The notes under the pieces: model-generated
What the model was told of the DNA's origin: nothing
Seen by the model: the letters and a program-made list of their open reading frames with translations, nothing else
Database searches by the model: none
Shown: in pieces, positions 16,540-24,883 of the stretch
How positions within the stretch are numbered: position 1 is the stretch's first letter
Layout of the letters: every line of letters starts with the position of its first letter
NCBI RefSeq assembly: GCF_039872765.1
Contig: NZ_JBDPZC010000004.1
Location: 341,490 to 405,489 of the forward strand
Direction: 5' to 3'
Origin: Roseateles_B flavus
GTDB lineage: Bacteria > Pseudomonadota > Gammaproteobacteria > Burkholderiales > Burkholderiaceae_C
DNA length: 64,000 nucleotides
Translations under genes and position numbers: made by a program

Positions 16540-17805
16540 ATGCGAAGCAACAAGATCAAGCGGGCAGGGCAGGCCTGCCTGCTGGCCAGTTCCATGGCCC
16601 TGGCGGCCTGCGGCGGCGGAGGTGCCGAATCGCAGGCACCGAACCCCACACCGGCACCTGCTCCCACACCGGTCCCGGCACCCACTCCGACGCCGCTGCC
16701 CACGCCCACGCCCACGCCGACCCCAACCCCAACCCCAACCCCAACCCCAACCCCCGGCGCCGCCCCCCAGATCGCCGGCTGCGAGCTCTTCCCCGCCTCC
16801 GCCGTCTTCAACACCCGCATCGACGACCCGCAGCGCTTTCCGGTTCACGCCAGCAGCGCCACGTGGCTCGCCAGCATCGGCACCGCGCGGGCCTTCCATC
16901 CGGACTGGGGGACGAACGAGAACCCGCAGCAGACGGCCGACTACTACGGCATTCCCTACAACGTGGTGGACGGCAGCAGCCCGGCTGCCACGACGAGCTG
17001 GCCGACGGTGAACTTCAACCCGACCGACCCGCGCGCCGGCAGCGGTGACAGTGCGCCCGACGAGAGCGACTGCGCGGCGCCCGCCGTGAACGGCTACGCC
17101 CTGGTGCGCGACTGCACCACGCTGCCCGCGGCCAATCGGCGCTTTCCCTATCCGCGCGATGACCTGCTCAAGGCCGAAGGTGGCGCCTGCAACGATGCGC
17201 AGCAGTGCGGGGACCGTCATGTGCTCATCGTGGAGCAGGGCAGCTGCCGGCTGTGGGAGAGCTATGCCAGCTACGAGCTCGGCGGCCAGTGGTATGCCTA
17301 CTCCACCGCTGCCTGGGACCTGAAGAGCCATGCCATGCGCCCCGACACCTGGACCTCGGGCGACGCCGCCGGCCTGCCCCTGCTGCCCCTGCTGGCGCGC
17401 GCCGCCGAGGCCAGCGCTGGCGACATCCGCCACGCCTTGCGCGTCACCCTGCGCGACAGCGTCATGGCCCGCAGCCACGTCTGGCCGGCCCGCCATCACG
17501 CCGGCGGCGACACCCCGGGCGGCGTGCCCTTCGGCGCGGTGCTGCGCCTGAAGGCCGGCTTCACGCTGCCCGCCTCCTGGAGCGCCCAGGCCAAGGCCCT
17601 GGCCCTCGCCATGCAGCGCTACGGCCTCTACGTGGCCGACATCGGCTCCGACCTCTACGTGCAGGGCGAGCCCAGCGCGCAGTGGCAGGACGCGACGATC
17701 TCGCAGCTCAAGACCCTCAGGGCCTCGGACTTCGAGTTCGTGGACATGGGCGCCATCACACGCGACAGCCGGTTCAAGGGGGACTCGTTCCAGGCGAGCT
17801 GGTGA
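16540..17805 (+). CDS. Secreted lipoprotein with Pro-Thr linker, unknown function
   Basis: The 421-residue protein has a signal peptide with lipobox ALAAC (Cys near residue 24) followed by GGGG, then a 45-residue Pro/Thr linker of PTPTPT repeats, and a folded domain from about residue 75. The domain holds several Cys pairs (for example CELFP, DESDCAA, ACNDAQQCGD), consistent with an exported, disulphide-bonded protein. Segments such as SHAMRPDTWTSGDAAGLPLLPLL and MQRYGLYVADIGSDLYV recur in secreted proteins of unknown function in related bacteria, as I recall. The linker is encoded partly by a perfect (CCCCAA)5 tract. No close operon partner. Confidence 0.8.
   Translation: MRSNKIKRAGQACLLASSMALAACGGGGAESQAPNPTPAPAPTPVPAPTPTPLPTPTPTPTPTPTPTPTPTPGAAPQIAGCELFPASAVFNTRIDDPQRFPVHASSATWLASIGTARAFHPDWGTNENPQQTADYYGIPYNVVDGSSPAATTSWPTVNFNPTDPRAGSGDSAPDESDCAAPAVNGYALVRDCTTLPAANRRFPYPRDDLLKAEGGACNDAQQCGDRHVLIVEQGSCRLWESYASYELGGQWYAYSTAAWDLKSHAMRPDTWTSGDAAGLPLLPLLARAAEASAGDIRHALRVTLRDSVMARSHVWPARHHAGGDTPGGVPFGAVLRLKAGFTLPASWSAQAKALALAMQRYGLYVADIGSDLYVQGEPSAQWQDATISQLKTLRASDFEFVDMGAITRDSRFKGDSFQASW
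16721..16750. repeat. Telomere-like hexamer repeat (CCCCAA)5
   Basis: Five perfect CCCCAA units followed by CCCCC lie inside the Pro-Thr linker of the lipoprotein gene. The complementary strand carries five GGGGTT units, enough for a G-quadruplex on the template strand. Being 6-bp units, length change keeps the frame and alters only linker length. Confidence 0.9.
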
Positions 17806-17841
17806 GGGCGGCTTGACACAGGGCGGCCCCCGCTCCGCAGC

Positions 17842-18459
17842 TCAGCCCTTGTCCCGCGGCTTGAAGATGTGGACCGTCTCGCCGCGCGCCAGCATCGCCA
17901 CCAGCTGGGCGATGCGCCGGGCGCGGGTCTCGGGCTTCACGGCGGTCTGGATGCGCCACAGCACGGCGTAGCGGCTGCTGGCATTGAGGGTTGCAAAGAA
18001 GGCCTGGGCATCTGGCGCGGCCTCGAGTGCCGCCAGCAGATCCTCGGGCACCGTGGATGTGCGCGCACCGTCATAGGCCCGCGCCCAGCGTCCATCCGCC
18101 TTGGCCGCCTCGACCTGCGCCAGGCCGGGGGCCTGCATGCGCCCGGCGGCGATCAGCGCGGCCACCTTCTCGACATAGACCTTGGACCAGATGCTGCGCG
18201 CGCGGCGCGGCGTGAAGCGCTGGAGATAGTGATGGTCGTCGAGGCTTTTCTTCTGGCCGTCGATCCAGCCCCAGCACAGGGCGATCTCCACGGCCTCGGC
18301 GTAGCTGACGCTGGGCTCATCGGCGCCCTTCTTGGCGATCTGCAGCCACAGGCCGCCGGACGTGGCGTGGTGCTTGCGCAGCCAGGTCTCGAAGGCCTTG
18401 GCATTCCCGAACAAGGCCGGTGAGGCAGGGGCTGTAAGAGCTGGCTTGGCGGCAGTCAT
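17842..18459 (-). CDS. YdeI/OmpD-associated family protein
   Basis: The 205-residue protein matches the YdeI family: FGNAKAFETWLRKHH, SGGLWLQIAKKG, SVSYAEAVEIALCWGWIDGQK, DDHHYLQRFTPRRARSIWSK, and a C-terminal half with AWLLRIQ-like AVLWRIQTAVKPETRARRIAQLVAMLARGE. Family members are cytosolic and linked to stress or peptide resistance, but the biochemical function is not settled. The ATG at 18459 fits the family start; the frame remains open farther upstream without homology. Convergent with the lipoprotein gene and divergent from the GntR gene. Confidence 0.9.
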   Translation of the reverse strand: MTAAKPALTAPASPALFGNAKAFETWLRKHHATSGGLWLQIAKKGADEPSVSYAEAVEIALCWGWIDGQKKSLDDHHYLQRFTPRRARSIWSKVYVEKVAALIAAGRMQAPGLAQVEAAKADGRWARAYDGARTSTVPEDLLAALEAAPDAQAFFATLNASSRYAVLWRIQTAVKPETRARRIAQLVAMLARGETVHIFKPRDKG

Positions 18460-18484
18460 GCCCTGCAGTGTGCCGCAAGGACGC

Positions 18485-18528
18485 TTGACGCCATTCGAGG
18501 CTTGTGCTGTACTATGAACACTAGTACA
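18485..18528 (+). promoter_or_regulatory. Promoter and operator of the GntR-ABC operon
   Basis: A -35 TTGACG lies at 18485-18490. A perfect inverted repeat, TGTACTA-N7-TAGTACA, lies at 18508-18528 and covers the -10 region (TGTACT with 17-bp spacing, or TACTAT with 19). YtrA-type GntR repressors bind inverted repeats of this kind in their own promoters, so autorepression is the expected mode. The repressor start codon is 25 bp downstream. Confidence 0.75.
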
Positions 18529-18553
18529 GTAAATACACCACAAGGAGCCGGCC

Positions 18554-18964
18554 ATGCCACGCACCACGCCCTTGATGATCCAGATCGCCACCGGCGATCC
18601 GCGGCCTATCGCCAAGCAGATCGTCGATGGCGTGCGCCGCGCGATCGCTGCCGGTGAGCTGGAGGTCGGCCAGCAGCTGCCCAGCGTGCGCGGGCTTGCG
18701 ATGCAATTGATGATCAACCCCAACACCGTCGCCAAGGCCTATGGCGAGCTGGCCGCGGAGGGCTGGCTGGAGGCACGCCAGGGCCTGGGCCTCTACGTCG
18801 CCGCGCCGCGCCAGCGGCTCAGCAAGGGCGAGCGCGAGCGGCGGCTGGACGAGGCGGTGCAGCGCTTAGTCAATGACGTCATCGGGCTGGACTTTCCTCC
18901 TGCGACCGTGCTGTCCCGCGTGGAGCAGGAACTAGCGCCGCTGGCCGCCAAGAAGTCCGCCTGA
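18554..18964 (+). CDS. GntR-family transcriptional repressor, YtrA subfamily
   Basis: The 136-residue protein has a winged HTH: PIAKQIVDGVRRAIAAGELEVGQQLPSVRGLAMQL, then INPNTVAKAYGELAAEGWLEARQGLGLYVA. The short all-helical C-terminal region (about 50 residues) without an effector-binding FCD or UTRA domain defines the YtrA subfamily. Members repress ABC transporter operons that they head. The downstream ATPase gene starts 35 bp after its stop with AGGAG upstream. It sits behind the palindromic operator described separately. Confidence 0.93.
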   Translation: MPRTTPLMIQIATGDPRPIAKQIVDGVRRAIAAGELEVGQQLPSVRGLAMQLMINPNTVAKAYGELAAEGWLEARQGLGLYVAAPRQRLSKGERERRLDEAVQRLVNDVIGLDFPPATVLSRVEQELAPLAAKKSA

Positions 18965-18999
18965 TCCCTGGGCCCTTGCCTCCTCCACAGGAGAAATCC

Positions 19000-20001
19000 A
19001 TGAATGCCATGTCCGAACAGGCGCAGCTGCGTCTCGTCGAATCGCCCGCATCGGCGGGGGCCGACGGGCCATCCGCGGGCCTGATCGCCCCCGCCTCGCC
19101 AGACTACGTGATCGAGACCGAGCGGCTGTGCCTGCACTACGGCCGCAAGCGTGCGCTGCACGAATTGAGCCTGAAGGTGCCGCGCGGCCATATCCACGCC
19201 ATCGTCGGTGCCAACGGTGCAGGCAAGTCCTCGCTGTTCCGTGTGCTGCTGGGTTTCCAGTCGCCCAGCTCCGGCAGCGCACGCGTGCTGGGGGTGGCGC
19301 CCGAGGCGCTGACGTCTGCACATCGCGCGCACATCGGCTACGTCAACGAGGAACACACACTGCCCGACTGGCTGCGCGTGGCCAATGCCGTGGCCATGCA
19401 GCAGCGCCAGTACAGGGGCTGGGACGAGGCCCGCTACCGTGAGGTCGTCGGCAACTTCCACATCGATCCCGGCCAGCGCATCAGCGAGCTCTCACGCGGC
19501 GAACGCGCCGGCCTGAGCCTTGCGATGGCGCTGGCGCAGTCGCCCGATCTGCTGATCCTGGACGAGCCCACCCTGGGCCTGGACGTGGTTGCCAAGAGAG
19601 CCTTCCTGGAGGCGCTGATGTTCTGCAATCTGCAGGGCGCCTGCACCATCGTCTACTGCTCTCACCAGATGGAGGAGATCGAGCGCGTGGCCGACAACCT
19701 CATCATCCTGGAGCGCGGCGAGCTCAAGCACATGTCTGCACCCGACGACTTCTGCGAGCGCGTGCAGCTGTGGGTTGCGGACATCCCCTTCGCGGCGCCG
19801 TCGCAGCTGCGCGAGCTGCCGGGCCTGCTGCAGCTGCAGAAGATCGACGGCCTCACTCACTGCCTGGTGTTCGAGCAGGGCGAGGATTTCGGCGAGCACC
19901 TCACCCGGCTGGGCGCGCGCTCCGCAAGGCCGATGCCGGTCGGGCTCGACCGGGCGGTGAATGCCTTCCTGTCCCGCAATCACGCGGCGCCCCAGCACTG
20001 A
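19000..20001 (+). CDS. ABC transporter ATP-binding protein (ABC-2/drug-export type)
   Basis: The 333-residue protein has Walker A GANGAGKSS, the Q-loop region GFQSPSSG, the ABC signature LSRGERAGLSLAMALAQ, which is an unusual variant of LSGGQ, and Walker B LLILDEPTLGLD. After the nucleotide-binding domain there is a C-terminal regulatory extension of about 80 residues. The N-terminal 40 residues are Ala/Ser-rich. A ribosome site AGGAG lies 6 nt before the ATG. Its membrane partner starts 12 bp after its stop. YtrB-type ATPases export or respond to cell-envelope stress; the substrate here is unknown. Confidence 0.92.
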   Translation: MNAMSEQAQLRLVESPASAGADGPSAGLIAPASPDYVIETERLCLHYGRKRALHELSLKVPRGHIHAIVGANGAGKSSLFRVLLGFQSPSSGSARVLGVAPEALTSAHRAHIGYVNEEHTLPDWLRVANAVAMQQRQYRGWDEARYREVVGNFHIDPGQRISELSRGERAGLSLAMALAQSPDLLILDEPTLGLDVVAKRAFLEALMFCNLQGACTIVYCSHQMEEIERVADNLIILERGELKHMSAPDDFCERVQLWVADIPFAAPSQLRELPGLLQLQKIDGLTHCLVFEQGEDFGEHLTRLGARSARPMPVGLDRAVNAFLSRNHAAPQH

Positions 20002-20013
20002 ATCGAGGCCCCC

Positions 20014-21882
20014 ATGTCCATCAACCGAGACCTGTTTCTGGGCGAGCTGCGGCGTTTCCGTCTGCTCGCCGCCCTGCTGGCCGGTGCGCACCTGCTGGTG
20101 CTGCTGTTCCTCAACCGCATGACCGACATGCAGCAGCAGCCGCATGAGGTCGAGCGACTCTTCATGGCGGTCTACATGGCCGGCGCCTTTTCGCTGGGGC
20201 TCTACCAGCTCGGCGTCTACCGGCGCCCCTCGCGCTGGCTGTGGCTGTTGCACCGGCCGCTGCCGCATCGCGCGATCTGCTTCTCCATTGTGGCCGCAGC
20301 AGCTGTGCTGCTGCTGGTCGCCGTGGCGCTGCCCCGCCTGCTCATGCTGGCCGGTGTGGACTTGCTGACACCGCGGCTCGTCGATTCACACCACTACCTG
20401 ATGCCCCTGCACGCCTGGGTGCTGGCCTGCACGGCCTGGGTCGCCGGGGTGTGCACGGTGCTGAGCCCGCGACCCCTTGCCATCGTCGTGGCCATCGTCC
20501 CTGTCTGGCTGATGTGGTCCTTCGCGGAAAGCCTTCCGCTGCTGATGCTGGAGATCGCGGGCCTCGTCTGGCTGCTGGCGGTCGCGGTTTCCCTGTTCAA
20601 GCCTGATCGCGAAGCTCCGGTGCGCCATCCGCTGCTCGTCGTGCTGGGTGCATTGCCGCTGCAGATCGGCATCGGCTATGCCCTGGTGGTGGCGGCCATA
20701 GGCTATGAGTTCGTGCTGATGTTTGCTGGCATGCATTCGCTCAACATGCCGGTGCCGCCAGCGGGGGGCTACACCGAGTCGCAGCGCATGGAGCCGCGTG
20801 AGCTGCTGGCGGCGTTGCTCAAGCTCAGCGCCGACCCACGGGCGCCGGCCTGGTCCGAGGCCCTGGCCCGGGCTGATGGGCCCCAGGCGCCCGAGTTGGA
20901 GTTCACGCGGCTGCGGGAGTATCCGGTGCGCCACCAGGCCTACCAGCGGCGGCCCCTCCAGTGGGTGGACGACAAGCGCCACATCGAATGGACCTTCAGC
21001 CACGATGACCTGCTCTTCCACGGCCACGACACCCGCAGTGGCCGGGCGCAGGGCCACTGGGGTGTGGGTGGGGCCGGGGATCTGACCCCGTTCCCCGCCG
21101 TGCCGCTGGTGATTGAGCAGCGTTTCCTGCTGACGAGCGACCGGCTCTATGCCATCGACCGTCCCAGCCAGACCAGCAGGGAGGTGCTGCGCCTGCCGCC
21201 TGGCGAGGTCTTCATCGCGCCCCCGGTCTTCGAGCCGGACGGCGCACACCTGATCGTGGTCAGCAGCGGCGGCCTGCGCGTCCATGCCCTGGCGCAGGGC
21301 CGGGCCGGTGCGCCGCTGGTTCAGCTGCAGCTGCCAGGACTGCCCTTCGTGCAGCCGATGCATACCAGCAGCGGCCACGGCAGCCTCTCGCGGCTGGATC
21401 ACGTCAAGCTGGGCGAGGGTTGGCTCTTCGGCCTGACCTTCGGCGGCTTCTACAACGGCGACGCGATCCGCCAGCTGCTGGTCCATGCCGGGCCCGAGGG
21501 GCAAGGCGAGGTCATCGCCAGTCGCGCGATCAGCGGCGACTTCGACATGCTCTACGAGAACGTCGGCTGGTGGCTGTCGCCGCTGCAGTACGCGGTGCGC
21601 GAGCTGCCCCATCTGCTGGACGAGGGCCGGACCCTGCCGCCGGAACTGCTGCCGGCGCGCCCCCCGGTGGCCGTTGCCGCGGCCCTGGCGCTGCATGGCC
21701 TGGCGCTGCTGCTGGCACTCTGGTGGCTGCAAGGCACGCCGCTGCCGGCCCGCCGCCGTGCGCTGTGGCTGCTGATGGTGGTGCTGGGCGGCCTGCCCGC
21801 CGCGCTGAGCCTGCTGCTGCTGGAGCGCCGCCTGGCCCCGCGTCCAGCGAAGGCGGTGCAGGCCGGGCCGCAGCCGGCCTGA
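20014..21882 (+). CDS. Large membrane partner of the YtrA-regulated ABC system
   Basis: The 622-residue protein has about seven hydrophobic helices in the first 245 residues, a long extracytoplasmic region (about 250-540) with beta-strand-rich, propeller-like blocks such as PAVPLVIEQRFLLTSDRLYAIDR, and two C-terminal helices followed by a basic tail. The N-terminal part looks like an ABC-2 permease. The large inserted soluble domain is unusual for this subfamily. GAGG lies 5 nt before the ATG and the gene follows the ATPase by 12 bp, so they are co-translated. The role of the soluble domain is unknown. Confidence 0.75.
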   Translation: MSINRDLFLGELRRFRLLAALLAGAHLLVLLFLNRMTDMQQQPHEVERLFMAVYMAGAFSLGLYQLGVYRRPSRWLWLLHRPLPHRAICFSIVAAAAVLLLVAVALPRLLMLAGVDLLTPRLVDSHHYLMPLHAWVLACTAWVAGVCTVLSPRPLAIVVAIVPVWLMWSFAESLPLLMLEIAGLVWLLAVAVSLFKPDREAPVRHPLLVVLGALPLQIGIGYALVVAAIGYEFVLMFAGMHSLNMPVPPAGGYTESQRMEPRELLAALLKLSADPRAPAWSEALARADGPQAPELEFTRLREYPVRHQAYQRRPLQWVDDKRHIEWTFSHDDLLFHGHDTRSGRAQGHWGVGGAGDLTPFPAVPLVIEQRFLLTSDRLYAIDRPSQTSREVLRLPPGEVFIAPPVFEPDGAHLIVVSSGGLRVHALAQGRAGAPLVQLQLPGLPFVQPMHTSSGHGSLSRLDHVKLGEGWLFGLTFGGFYNGDAIRQLLVHAGPEGQGEVIASRAISGDFDMLYENVGWWLSPLQYAVRELPHLLDEGRTLPPELLPARPPVAVAAALALHGLALLLALWWLQGTPLPARRRALWLLMVVLGGLPAALSLLLLERRLAPRPAKAVQAGPQPA

Positions 21883-21904
21883 GTGCCCGGCGGCCCGACG
21901 ACAC

Positions 21905-21927
21905 GGCGGAGGCCTGTCAGGCCCGCC
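21905..21927 (+). terminator. Possible terminator after the ABC operon
   Basis: A GC-rich hairpin with GGCCTG paired to CAGGCC, extended by GGCG/CGCC with a two-base bulge, followed by GTCTTGTCCTT. It lies 22 bp after the permease stop. The T content of the tail is modest. Confidence 0.45.
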
Positions 21928-22051
21928 GGCGTCTTGTCCTTGCTGCAGACCCCTGCACAGCCCGGGCTCAGGCACGGTCGGCATCGCCCGCGACGTCGTC
22001 CCGGGCACGATGCGGCCGAGCGCTTGCCCGCGCCCTGGACCGCCACGTGCC

Positions 22052-23431
22052 TCAGGACGGGCGTTGTCGAAGTTGCAGCGAGCGCTGCAGATCGGCGGAA
22101 TCGGCAGCGCGCCCATGCACGCCCAGCACCCGCAGCGGATCCAGCCCGGCCTGCCTGAGCGCCTGCTGCAGCTCCTCGGCACCCTCGAAGGCCGGTGGCA
22201 CCGGCCCCTGCTCGGGGACGTAGAACAGGTCGCCGTGGAAGACCGAGCGGCTGGCGTCGTCCCAGGCCACCAGCATGTCCTCGGCATGGCTGCTCGTGAC
22301 AGGCAGCAGGCGCAGGGCCCGGCCGCCCAGCTCGATCGCCTGGGTCTGCCGGACCTCCTCGGCGCGCTCGGCCTGCGCGGCACCGTGCTGCCGGGCCAGC
22401 GCCTGGCGACCGCCCTGGCCCACGAAGAGCCGGGTGCCTTCCTCCAGGTAGGCGGGCAGGCCCGCGGCATGGTCGCGATGCCCGTGCGAGAGCACCACCG
22501 CGGCGATGGGCAGGCCCGGCGCGGTGCGCTCGATCAGGGCGCGCACCCGGGTGCCTTCCTCGCGGCTCACGGGCGTGTCAAAGACCACCACGCCCTGGCG
22601 GCCGACGATGAAATGGTTGTGGTAACGCGAGGCCAGGCCCTCGACGCGGTAGACGCCCGGCGCCAGGCGTTCGGCGCGCAGCTCGCCGGCAGGCGCCTGG
22701 GGCTCGTAGCCTGCGGGCAGGGGCGGGCGCGTGCTGGACGCCTCCACGGCAGCGGGCGGCTGCAGCTGCCAGCGCTGAATGCGCCGCTCGCCGTTGAAGA
22801 TCTCGATCTCGGCGGGCTGCAGGCCGCGCTCGTCATGGCTGCTCAGGTAGACGTAGCGCAGCGGCCCCTGCCGCACCTCCAGCAGCCGGCCCTGGGCGCC
22901 GGACCAGCGCAGCTGCAGCTCACGGCCGGCCGGGTCGCGCAGGGTCTGCTGCCAGGTGCCCTGTTGCTCCTGCACCGGCGTCAGGGGCGTGGACTGGCGC
23001 AGCAGCTCGGCGGGCATCCACAGCAGCTGGTCGGCCAGATGCTCGCGGGCCGCCTTGGCGTCCACGGGCTGGATGGCGGTGCCGTCCCGCCAGCCCAGGA
23101 GGTCGATCCGCTGCGCGCCCTGGGCATCGCCGGCCTCCCGGTAGCGGAACACGATCTCGCCGGGAAAGCGGTTCTCGGTCTCCAGCCGGAAGTGCCCGTC
23201 CCGGGCCAGCCAGAGCGTCTGCCGCGCCGGCACCGGCACGGTGGCCTCCCCCGGATGCGCCGCCTGCTCCCGCGCCAGGAGCTCGCCCTGCATCTGCAGG
23301 AGCCAGGCCTCTGCCTCGGCCCCCGGCGCGGCACGGGCCGCCCCCATGGCGGCAAGCCCCAGGGCCAATGCCAGGCGCCGCCGGCTTGATGGGCGCGAAC
23401 TCGCGGCGCTGCGCGAGGGGCGAGTTGTCAT
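22052..23431 (-). CDS. Metallo-beta-lactamase-fold hydrolase, exported
   Basis: The 459-residue protein starts with a Tat/Sec-like N-terminus (SSRRRLALALGLAAMGAARA) and has an N-terminal domain of about 250 residues of unknown type, then a metallo-beta-lactamase domain. Metal ligands are visible in SHGHRDHAAG (HxHxDH), in SHAEDMLVAW and in HGDLFYV. Members of this fold hydrolyse esters, lactones or thioesters; the substrate cannot be named. A strong ribosome site GGGAGG lies 7 nt before the ATG at 23431, which decides the start. Twin arginines precede the hydrophobic stretch, so Tat export is possible. Confidence 0.88.
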   Translation of the reverse strand: MTTRPSRSAASSRPSSRRRLALALGLAAMGAARAAPGAEAEAWLLQMQGELLAREQAAHPGEATVPVPARQTLWLARDGHFRLETENRFPGEIVFRYREAGDAQGAQRIDLLGWRDGTAIQPVDAKAAREHLADQLLWMPAELLRQSTPLTPVQEQQGTWQQTLRDPAGRELQLRWSGAQGRLLEVRQGPLRYVYLSSHDERGLQPAEIEIFNGERRIQRWQLQPPAAVEASSTRPPLPAGYEPQAPAGELRAERLAPGVYRVEGLASRYHNHFIVGRQGVVVFDTPVSREEGTRVRALIERTAPGLPIAAVVLSHGHRDHAAGLPAYLEEGTRLFVGQGGRQALARQHGAAQAERAEEVRQTQAIELGGRALRLLPVTSSHAEDMLVAWDDASRSVFHGDLFYVPEQGPVPPAFEGAEELQQALRQAGLDPLRVLGVHGRAADSADLQRSLQLRQRPS

Positions 23432-23616
23432 GGTGATCCTCCCTGAATGGTCCGCGCAGTGTCGCGGCCCCGTCCCACCCTTCAGAAAGTCATGCCGGCG
23501 CCCACCCATCCTGCCGAGCCCTGCCTGCCCCGTGCCTCCACCCTTGCAAGCGATCCGGCCGATCCGCTGCAGCAGGACCGAGAGCGCCCGGCGCCCCCCG
23601 CATGGCGCCCTGACCC

Positions 23617-23728
23617 AAGAGCGCCCGGCGCAGCCGGCGCTCGCCCCGCGCGACACCCGAGGGTCCGGCTCCGCCGGCCCTACGGGTGTGCCCCCCTGGG
23701 GGGGCGGCCGCAGGCCGTAGGGGGGGAG
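23617..23728 (+). repeat. Intergenic structured repeat module, copy B
   Basis: The most complete plus-strand copy: AAGAGCGCCCGGCGCAGCC, CGCTCGCCCCGCGCGA, TCCGGCTCCGCCGG, a CCCCCCTGGGGGGG palindrome and GCCGTAGGGGGG. It abuts the stop codon of the alcohol dehydrogenase gene. An extra partial AGCGCCCGGCG block lies about 35 bp before it. Confidence 0.7.
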
Positions 23729-23730
23729 CA

Positions 23731-24765
23731 TCAATACTTTAGGACCAGCTTGCCCTGCGTATGCCCACTCTCCAGGCGCTCATGCGCCAGCTTCAGGTGC
23801 TTGGCATCCACGGGTCCCAGCACCTCGCTGAGCGTGCTCTGCAGCTGGCCGGCGTCGGCCCATTGGGCGAGCTGGGCCAGCAGGCGGCCCTGCTCGGCGA
23901 TGTCGTGGGTCTGGTGCAGGGGGCGCGCGAACATCATCTCCCAGTGCAGGGACAGGGCCTTGCCCTTGAGCAGCATGACGTCCAGGGCGCCGGGTTCGAA
24001 GTCGTCGATCATGGCCAGGCGGCCCTGGGGCTCGATGAGCGCGATGAAGTCCGCGAAGTGCTGGGGCGTGTGAGAGAGGCTCGCGATGTGGCGCACCGGC
24101 GGCAGGCCCTGCGCCTGCAGGGCGGCGAGCTGCGGGGCCAGGGGCTGGCGGTGGTCGATCACGTGGTGGGCGCCCAGGGCCTTCAGGCGCGCGACCTCTC
24201 CGGGGCGCGAGCCGGCATCGCCCAAGGTGGCGACCACCGTGAGGTGCGGCTGCTTGCGCGCCAGCTGCAGCAGGATGGAGCCCACGCCGCCGGCCGCGGC
24301 CGTCACCAGCACGCTCACCGGGCGCTCGGGCGTCTGCTGCACCTGCAGGCGGTCGAAGAGCAGCTCCCAGGCGGTGATGCCGGTGAGGGGCAGGGCGGCG
24401 GCCTGGGCGTCGCTCCATTGGGCCGGCGCGTGGGAGGCGATCCGATGGTCCACGGTCTGCATCTCGGCGTAGCTGCCCGGGCGGTTGATCTCGCCGGCCC
24501 ACCAGACGCGGTCGCCCACGGCAAAGCCCTGCACCTCGGCGCCCAGGGCGCGCACCACGCCCACGCCGTCCCAGCCCAGGATCTGGGCCTGGCCGTCGGG
24601 CGAGGGGCGGCGCTGGCGCACCTTCACGTCCACCGGGTTGACGGCGATGGCACGCACCTCGACCAGCAGGTCCTTGGGGCCCGGCTGTGGCTCGGGCAGG
24701 GTGAGGTCGATCAGGGACTCGGGCGCGCTGATGGGCAGGGACTGGTAGTAGCCGACGGCTTTCAT
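23731..24765 (-). CDS. Zinc-type alcohol dehydrogenase/quinone oxidoreductase family protein
   Basis: The 344-residue MDR-superfamily oxidoreductase has an N-terminal GroES-like domain (KDLLVEVRAIAVNPVDVKVR, LGWDGVGVVRALGAEV, GDRVWWAG) and a Rossmann domain with VLVTAAAGGVGSILLQLARK (AxxGGVG) for NADPH. Catalytic zinc Cys/His ligands are absent, as in the quinone-oxidoreductase-like branch, so it probably reduces quinones or enals. AGGAG lies 6 nt before the ATG. It is divergent from a LysR gene with 105 bp between start codons, the usual arrangement for a regulated target. Confidence 0.93.
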   Translation of the reverse strand: MKAVGYYQSLPISAPESLIDLTLPEPQPGPKDLLVEVRAIAVNPVDVKVRQRRPSPDGQAQILGWDGVGVVRALGAEVQGFAVGDRVWWAGEINRPGSYAEMQTVDHRIASHAPAQWSDAQAAALPLTGITAWELLFDRLQVQQTPERPVSVLVTAAAGGVGSILLQLARKQPHLTVVATLGDAGSRPGEVARLKALGAHHVIDHRQPLAPQLAALQAQGLPPVRHIASLSHTPQHFADFIALIEPQGRLAMIDDFEPGALDVMLLKGKALSLHWEMMFARPLHQTHDIAEQGRLLAQLAQWADAGQLQSTLSEVLGPVDAKHLKLAHERLESGHTQGKLVLKY

Positions 24766-24832
24766 GAAGGACTCCTGGTTTGGCTTTGCCCGCCACGACG
24801 GTGGGCATGACCGTGACTGTGCGGTCCGGATG

Positions 24833-24883
24833 ACTTTCAAACCAGCGGCTCTGGCATCATTCACTTTCAAATGCAGATTGAAA
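24833..24883. promoter_or_regulatory. Likely LysR operator between the divergent genes
   Basis: Two ACTTTCAAA direct repeats lie at 24833-24841 and 24863-24871. The second forms an inverted repeat, TTTCAA-N7-TTGAAA (24865-24870 with 24878-24883), with T-N11-A geometry. The LysR start codon at 24871 lies inside it, so binding would block its own transcription or translation start. Confidence 0.55.

Noticed and set aside
13076..17805. An extracellular contractile injection system locus around the M91-like gene
   Set aside because: Neighbouring genes are a lipoprotein, a YCII protein and hypotheticals; there are no sheath, tube, baseplate or AAA+ ATPase genes.
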